Positions 57,698-64,000 of a stretch of DNA of 64,000 nt are shown here, piece after piece; within the stretch, counting starts at the first letter, position 1; each line of letters starts with the position of its first letter. The notes below the pieces were generated by a model. That model saw only the letters and a program-made list of their open reading frames with translations. It ran no database searches and had not been told where the DNA came from. A program made the position numbers and the translations under genes. The DNA is from Alliaria petiolata (Eukaryota; Streptophyta; Magnoliopsida; Brassicales; Brassicaceae), in assembly GCA_020283515.1 (NCBI GenBank), contig JAHZTW010000001.1:285172144-285236143 (forward strand). Direction: 5' to 3'.

Positions 57698-58240
57698 CCG
57701 GGCTGACATGACTATCACGAGAGCAAGTTTTTTCATAAAAGAGTAGCGTCATCCAGCGTTTTGATTACGTAGAAGATGATTTTTTGCTCACTGCTTTCTT
57801 TTCTGACCAGTACTTTGCCTATCACAGCTAGGGAGACTGCTATGTACAAGTATAAGGGTTCCCTTTTCAACTTCCGGGCTGACATGACTATCACGAGAGC
57901 AAGTTTTTTCATCAAAGGGTAGCGCGTCTTGGTGTCGTCCAGCATTTTGATTACGTAGAAGATGGTTTTTTGCTCACTGCTTTCTTCTCTGACTAGTACT
58001 TTGCCTACCACAGCTAGGTAGACTGCTATGTACTAGTATAAGGGTCCCCTTTTCAACTTCCGGGCTGACATGACTATCACGAGAGCAAGTTTTTTCATCA
58101 AAGAGTAGCGCATCTCGGCGTCGTCCAGCATTTTGATTACGTAGAAGATGGTTTTTTGCTCACTGTTTTCTTCTCTGACCAGTACTTTGCCTACCACAGC
58201 TAGGGAGACTGCTATGTCAAGTATAGGGGTTCCCTTTGAC
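57698..58240 (-). repeat. Tandem triplication of the RNase H segment
   Basis: Units start with CCGGGCTGACATGACTATCA at 57698, 57874 and 58060 (spacing 176 and 186 bases). Copies differ by scattered substitutions and one short insertion (CGCGTCTTGGTGTCG-type). Confidence 0.9.
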
Positions 58241-58760
58241 TTATTTAGCTAGTATTGGTGGGGTAGCTATGTAATTTTTGAGTTGCTGGAATGCATCCTC
58301 GCACTTATCGTCTCACCCAAACGTCATGTTCCCTTTTAAGACTTGGTAGAATGGAGGACACTTGTCCCTTAACGGAGAGATGAATAAGTTTAGCGCGCGC
58401 CTAGTTAAACAATCGGACCTCATGGGTCATTTTTTGATTAAGCCATTTTGAGCAAGGTATCGATCTCTTTTGAGTTTGCTTAGATTCCTCTTTTGGCTAC
58501 TAGGTATTCGAGGAATTCTCTGGAGATAACTGAAAAGTGCACTTTTCGAGAAAAAACACTCTCGTAAGTGTGTTATGTGGTTGTCCTATGTCAATGACTT
58601 GACTAGCATGTCATCAATGTAGACATTCATGATTTTTCCCAATTGCTCGAAACACATTTTATTGACTAACTTGTGGTAGGTTGTGCCCGCGTTTTTTAGT
58701 CTGTAAGGCATTACCTTGTAATAGTAAATTCTGCGACCGTTGATGAAAGCTGCTTTTGAA
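57698..58760 (-). pseudogene. Ty3/gypsy RT and RNase H relict
   Basis: Minus strand: YYYKVMPYRLKNAGTTYHKL and VYIDDMLVKS (58608-58630; YxDD catalytic motif) are Ty3/gypsy reverse transcriptase, followed by RNase H words LYIAVSLAV, KVLVRKESSEQK, FYVIKMLDD and TRYPLMKKLAL. Stops interrupt the RT part. The RNase H segment is present three times in tandem. It is the only RT-bearing LTR sequence in the window. Confidence 0.85.
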
Positions 58761-59640
58761 AATACTCATAACCTCTTTTTTGTTTGATAGAAGATAAAAT
58801 TGAGTGAAAAATACTTAGAACTCTTTTTGTTTTTCAAGTGTTTTGAATTCGTTTCTTACTTCTTTGATTTCTATCCTAGATCTTGTATCGTTGTTTTGGA
58901 ATTATTTTTCTTTATTTTGTCAAGAATTGTGGTTAGGTCATAAGAGGTTTTGGAAGATATATGTTGGGTAGTGGGACCATGAGATTTTGAACGAATTTCT
59001 CGTGTTTTTTTTTTCGTAAAGAAGAAAGTATTGTTTCAAGGAATTTTGATTTTATATGAGGATATCAAATGTAATTTAGGATTTGAAGTTGGAATTTTTG
59101 ATTCTTTTCAAGGATATTGAGTTTCTTTTCATCAGATCTTGAGCCAGATGATAAATTTTGTAGTTCATAAACTTTTAAGGATTGTTCTTAAGGTTGTGAT
59201 GAATCAGAATCATCAGATGAAGAAAAATGATCCAGAAAGAGGTTTGATATTTTACTAGAAAGTTCTTCTCCAAGGTTGTTGAGTTATTTGATTTTCCGGC
59301 TAAAACCACATAATTTTGAAGTGGAACATTTCTTATTGCATTTAAAGCAAATAAAAATTTAATAGAAAGATTTGTTGGTTGGGGCTTCTTTTAAGGGAAA
59401 TTTGTTACGAGGTTTTTGCATAAAATTTCCACAAAGTTTATGGTTCTAATTATAGTTTCTAGAGTATTTTTTTAGGTTTGTTTTTTTAGTAGTAGAATTT
59501 ATTGCAATCTCCTATGCAAGAGTTACTAGCTCTATTGGGGTCAAATTAAAACTGATTACAAAAGGAATCTAATTCAACTTTTGTTCTTTTGAGTTCTCAT
59601 TTAAGATGTCTCACTTGATCTATGTGAATTTGGTCCCTTA
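58761..59640. other. Unassigned region
   Basis: T-rich plus strand without gene signal. It may be the decayed rest of the Ty3/gypsy relict. Confidence 0.35.
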
Positions 59641-61090
59641 AATGTTTAATATGATTTTATGCGCACTTGGGATACACCTTGTATTTTACAACTTTTAAAA
59701 ATATTTTAAAAAGGTTTTTAATAAAAACTATTGAGTTTTGGTGTATTATGAGTGTTTTAGAGTTTTTAAGCTTTTACAAGTTATTTGAGTGTTTTGATCA
59801 AAAAAATATGAAAATCAAGCATTCTGGAGATTGGACGTCTTTGTATTTTGTGATACACCTTGTATTTTAGCACTTTTTAAAATATTTTTAAAAAGTTTTT
59901 AATAAAGAAACTATTGAGTTTGGGTGTATTATGATGTTTTTAGTGTTTTGGAGTTTTAAAGCTTTTACAAGTTATTTGGGCGTTTTGATCAAAAAGGATG
60001 AAAATCAAGCATTCGGGAGATTGGATATATTTCTGACATCAGAGTTTTTGCATCAAACGGACGACTTTCAATGATGGGGTCTTGCTCAAAATTTAACTTA
60101 AGATAGATGATGATGTTAGGTTTCATCTCAGAGTGGTTTGAGACCAATCTAACGGTTAGATATGCTCAAACTACTGAAAACTTGTCCGCATGACGTTGAA
60201 ATATAGAAAGCAGAGAATCGAAGGCTGGTCGACCTAGATATTCGACCAAAACCTGGTTGATCACTCCCTCCTGGAATTTTCAGAGAAACTGATCGACCGC
60301 CTGTTCGACATGCACACCTAACTGTTCGATCGAATAGGACCTCCGTATAACAAGGAAATTTGCCATATTTGCTCCAAATTCATCCAAATCCAATGTGAAA
60401 AACCCTAGCAACCTCGTATACTTTTAAAAGCACAGAAAGGCCATGAAAATATCAAGCTCTACACCCTACACATCCGGCATTAAAATAGTTTCATAGTTTT
60501 TTTTAGTTTTCGATCTAACAACTTCTCGGAGAAAATCCCATCTTTGTATCTTCATCTAGAGAAGATTTCTAAGCCCTCTTGTTTCTTATTTTTATAAATG
60601 ATTATTGAATTGCTATTCATCTATGTGTTTTCATTTTATGATCATGATTGAGTAACCTCATTGTTGGGTTTAAGGGTTTTCAAAGGGGATTCATGATCGA
60701 TTGTTAGATTGTTAGATTGTTAGATTTGGGATTATGTTTAGTGTTCTTCATCTAAATTTGTGTTTACTGCATATCCTTTGATTGACCATCTAGCTACTGC
60801 TTTTAGGGTAATATATTCACCGAAAGTGTTGTTAAATTACTTGAATCAATTTAGGTGAACAAAGCATCATAAACTGCCGGGGTAAAGTTATCAAGCTTTG
60901 TGAACATATCGAACTTGGACTATTTATGCAAGTTTAACTACTTAAATACTAGCAAGAGTTGAGTAATATAGGTTGTTTAGACATAGTAATTAGCTTTGTT
61001 ATTTATTTATTTGTAATTTGAGTTTTAGAACATCCTCCTTCCTATTAATTGAGAATTCATTTTAATGAAAAAAGCTGATTTCTCACCTCT
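59641..61090 (+). repeat. LTR remnant, family H, Athila-like
   Basis: Resembles solo LTR E in part (GGGTTTAAGGGTTTTCAAAG near 60665; E has a similar GGGTTTTAAGGGGGTTTTCG at 26176). CG palindrome words are at 60226-60335 (GGTCGACC, GATCGACCGCCTGTTCGAC, TTCGATCGAA). The ends are not clear. TTAGATTG is repeated in tandem near 60700-60724. Confidence 0.55.
59671..60030 (+). repeat. 181-bp tandem duplication
   Basis: Units start GATACACCTTGTATTTTA at 59671 and 59852; both end near CATTC(T/G)GGAGATTGGA. They precede the palindrome cluster of the family H LTR. Confidence 0.85.
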
Positions 61091-61588
61091 AGAATCAAAG
61101 TTTGTGTATTTTTTTGATGACATGTAAATGTGACATGTCAAATTTCCTAAAATAAACGAAATATTTTGATTGCTTGAGATAAAATTAAATAAATTATAAA
61201 ATTAAAACATAAATACACTAGATTATAACTCTAAAATTAATAAATTTAAATTAACAGAAAATAATTATTATTATGATCAATTTGTTTTTACATATATTCA
61301 TAATAAATTGCATAAAATATGATTACGAAAATTTTACAACCAATATACATTATATTTTTATATAAAAGTTAATAATATATTATCCAATAGGATAGTAAAT
61401 AGGCTATACCATTTTTATCTCTTATTTTTTAAAAAAAATAAATAAAAAGTTTATATCATACTCATATATAGTCTCATTGTAGATCGAGAATTTGAGATCA
61501 AAAAATAAAATGAAAAGTAACTGGATGAAAAAATAAATTATAATAAGATAAAACAAGAATAAGAAATATAAATAAAAATAAAAATAAA
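61091..61588. other. AT-rich, unassigned
   Basis: No gene or repeat structure supported. Confidence 0.3.
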
Positions 61589-62035
61589 TCTCTACAGTTT
61601 TGTTTTTCCGTAATATTCTCGTTCTTTATTTTACGGAGTCATTTAAAATTCTTAAGAAGAAAAGTTTATAATAAACACATGTGCGGCTCAAATTTTATAA
61701 TGAACACATGCGTGCATGCCAACCATAATAAATTTATTTTCTTCATGACCAATTCCTTAATATTGTTAAAAGATATAAATATTAATTATGAAAAAGTCAA
61801 AAATGCATGCGAACTTGTCGTGCATGCAATTTGTTAACCTCGATTACAGTCTAATTTTAATTTTAGATATTAAACAATTTATATATTTTTAAAAATCTCT
61901 ATATGTCCTTAGAGCGGTGAGGTGGTTGGTACGTACGAATGTGCAGGACAACCATCTATCCGCTCTTATGATAAGTAAAGATTATAAAACCCATTTTTGT
62001 TTAATTAGCAATAGGTCAAGGAAAAATATATACTT

Positions 62036-62089
<54 letters not shown>

Positions 62090-62648
62090 CAAGATTATAT
62101 TGTGTAAGGAGAAAAAAGCATAGTATAGATAATATTCAAGGCATATTATAAGAATTTAATTATTATTTAATATAACTTTTATATTTGTAATTATATGTTA
62201 CTGTAAACTGTAGAAAAATATAAAAGATTTTAAAATAAATCAGCTTAAAAAGACACAAAATGATATGAAACGTTTGTGTGATTGTTTTTAAACACTAAAA
62301 CTGTATATGTATAAAAATATAACATTTACATAATATATAAGAAAATTAATCAATAATTTAATATTATAACTATTTATGTCTATAAAAAAAAATTAAACCT
62401 TAAAAAATAAATAAATTATTATATGTTTTAATATATTTCAATTTATTTAGTTATCATATTTATACTTTTTATCTAAAGAAGTATTTTAAAATCTTGGTTA
62501 GTGGCTTTTTATCTTCCATTTCAACTCAAATCTATAATATTTTTTATTATTAAATATTTTTATAATGTTATTGTTAATACATAATTAATTATATATTGAA
62601 CATATAACATGTTTTATAGCGCGCACAAGGTGCGGGTCGATCACCTAG
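61589..62648 (+). mobile_element. Candidate non-autonomous Helitron
   Basis: The right end has a hairpin (CGCAC-AAG-GTGCG) at about 62622-62634, then a short spacer and CTAG before a host T at 62649, the Helitron 3' signature. The left end TCTCTACAG after a host A at 61588 is a weaker guess. No Rep/helicase coding, as in ATREP-like elements. Confidence 0.45.
62039..62086. repeat. (AT)n microsatellite
   Basis: About 48 bases of pure AT repeat inside the candidate Helitron. Confidence 0.95.
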
Positions 62649-64000
62649 TATCTGTTGAAATCCCATGTTTAATTCACTCGATTAAAATGATATAAGATAC
62701 CCTGAGAATTCCTTGATTTCCAACACTTTCTCTTATTGATTTAAGCTCGCTATTGCTTTAAAATTTATTATTTGCCATTTTCATCACTACTCAAAGCTCA
62801 CAAATAAACACTCATATTTTCCATCTTAACTTAATTTTAATATTATAAATTCATGTTGATTCGACTCCATGTACTACTGCGTTTGTTGTGCACTTGCATG
62901 AAATATTTCAGGGTACAACTTAACTTGCAAATAGATTTTAGGTTTAAGACTTACATCCCATAACTAATTACTAAATTAAGTTTTGAGATATTGTTATTTT
63001 CTTTTAGTAAGAGATCGCAAAATTCAACGAGCAAATAATATTTTTCTAATATTTAATATTAAATATAATATTAAATATTAAATATAATATTTAATCCAAA
63101 AAACTAAATTCGATTGTAATCCTAAATATAAAAAACCTTTATCTATTTACTTATTCATCGTTCTTCTTAATGTTTAGTTATGTAATTTTAAATGTGTATT
63201 TAGATTTGTTTGTTGTTGATGTACTATGGATGGATAAATTCTTGTATACCATTTGAAATCAATGAATGAATCAGATGTTAAAAAAAAACTTTATCTATTT
63301 AAAACTTAAGGATATATTTGATGAAATTTGATACAAGATCAAAACAATAAAAGTTATTAATAATGAATTAGTAACTTATATTATACATCATGCCCAAGAC
63401 ACGAGTGAAAATCTAGTATTTGATTAAACTTGATACAAACCAAAATAAAAACCATAAAAATATTATTAAAAATGTTTTTGATTTTAATAATACTCTATTC
63501 ATAAACCAAAAAATATAAGAATAGAAAACCCCAAAACTAAACTGAACTGAAATCCGAATTAACATTATTAACCATATTCAACTAACATTTTATATAAATT
63601 CTAAGAATATAAAACCCCAAAACTAAACTGAACCGAATTCTTAATTAAACATTATTAGCAATGTTCGGTTGGAAATGTCCTGAAATTATTTGTATTTACG
63701 CTAGTTAAAGTTGTATTGTCGAAATTGACAATCGTATAATATTAGATGACCGCTTATAATCTATGTATATGAAAATCTATTACTAATATTATACGATACA
63801 GTCATACAGCTAAGCAAATTTGATCAAAATATATTTAATTTTTTTTTATCGTCTTAAATATTATAAGGATAATTACAAAAATAATTTTTAATGTACAATT
63901 TATCTATTTCACAAAAATTCACAAATAGATCAAAATACATTTAGGTTTTTGATAACGTTTTAATTACATGATACTTAAAAAATATTTATACATATAGGGA
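62649..64000. other. AT-rich region with local tandem repeats
   Basis: No gene found. An 86-base period duplication (63517 and 63603, units starting AAGAATA(G/T)AAAACCCC) and an AT palindrome-rich patch (63040-63100) are present. Confidence 0.5.

Noticed and set aside
63386..63417. A second Helitron 3' end (CTAGT after GAAAAT)
   Set aside because: The preceding hairpin is too weak to support it.

Overview
The window is plant nuclear DNA, most likely from a Brassicaceae species close to Arabidopsis. It is AT-rich and has two recognisable host loci: an intact six-exon ERD2B-type K/HDEL receptor gene (2946-4504, +) and a broken SUVH-type histone methyltransferase (53180-54842, +). Almost everything else is transposable element, as expected of pericentromeric DNA. 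No rRNA, tRNA or CRISPR was seen.

Layout. 1-944: two LTR ends and one tRNA-Asp-type primer-binding site (PBS). 945-5050: host DNA with ERD2B. 5082-6130: eroded protease remnant of an LTR element (family F). About 6131-34847: a nest on the minus strand. Family B is outermost; its right LTR is present and its left LTR is missing. Family D (7595-30201, 5-bp TSD TTCAC) is inserted in B's protease gene. D in turn contains family A (10468-20031, TSD GCTGC) and a solo LTR of family E (25295-26883, TSD TGCCT). B's gag also carries a hAT-type MITE (31823-32507, 8-bp TSD). 34848-38107: a D-like LTR end and a retroposon tail. 38123-51492: a minus-strand L1-type LINE with a 15-bp TSD, split by a complete family C LTR element (43298-50657, TSD GCCAA), one LTR of which holds a 911-base assembly gap. 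51508-55000: promoter and body of the SUVH pseudogene. 55000-64000: AT-rich DNA with a Ty3/gypsy RT/RNase H relict, an LTR remnant (family H) and a probable Helitron.

Families A to D are Athila/Tat-like by PBS (tRNA-Asp), polypurine tract (AGTTTGGGGGAGT type), gag and retropepsin. None carries reverse transcriptase or integrase, so all are non-autonomous. D also keeps a damaged Athila ORF-1-like gene behind its own promoter-like region.

Most notable observations: (1) element A holds an inverted duplication of its PBS-gag-protease block, about 2.9 kb per arm, yet is bounded by one perfect TSD; (2) A, C and D each have a second, internal polypurine tract beside a 7-bp-stem hairpin whose sequence differs between families while pairing is kept; (3) each LTR family has its own short CG-containing palindrome cluster upstream of its TATA box, and A, B and D repeat it internally downstream of the protease; (4) D's gag has a collagen-like Gly-X-Y tract. 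All element boundaries, TSDs and exon joins were read by eye from the sequence; family names rest on recognised motifs, not on a database search.
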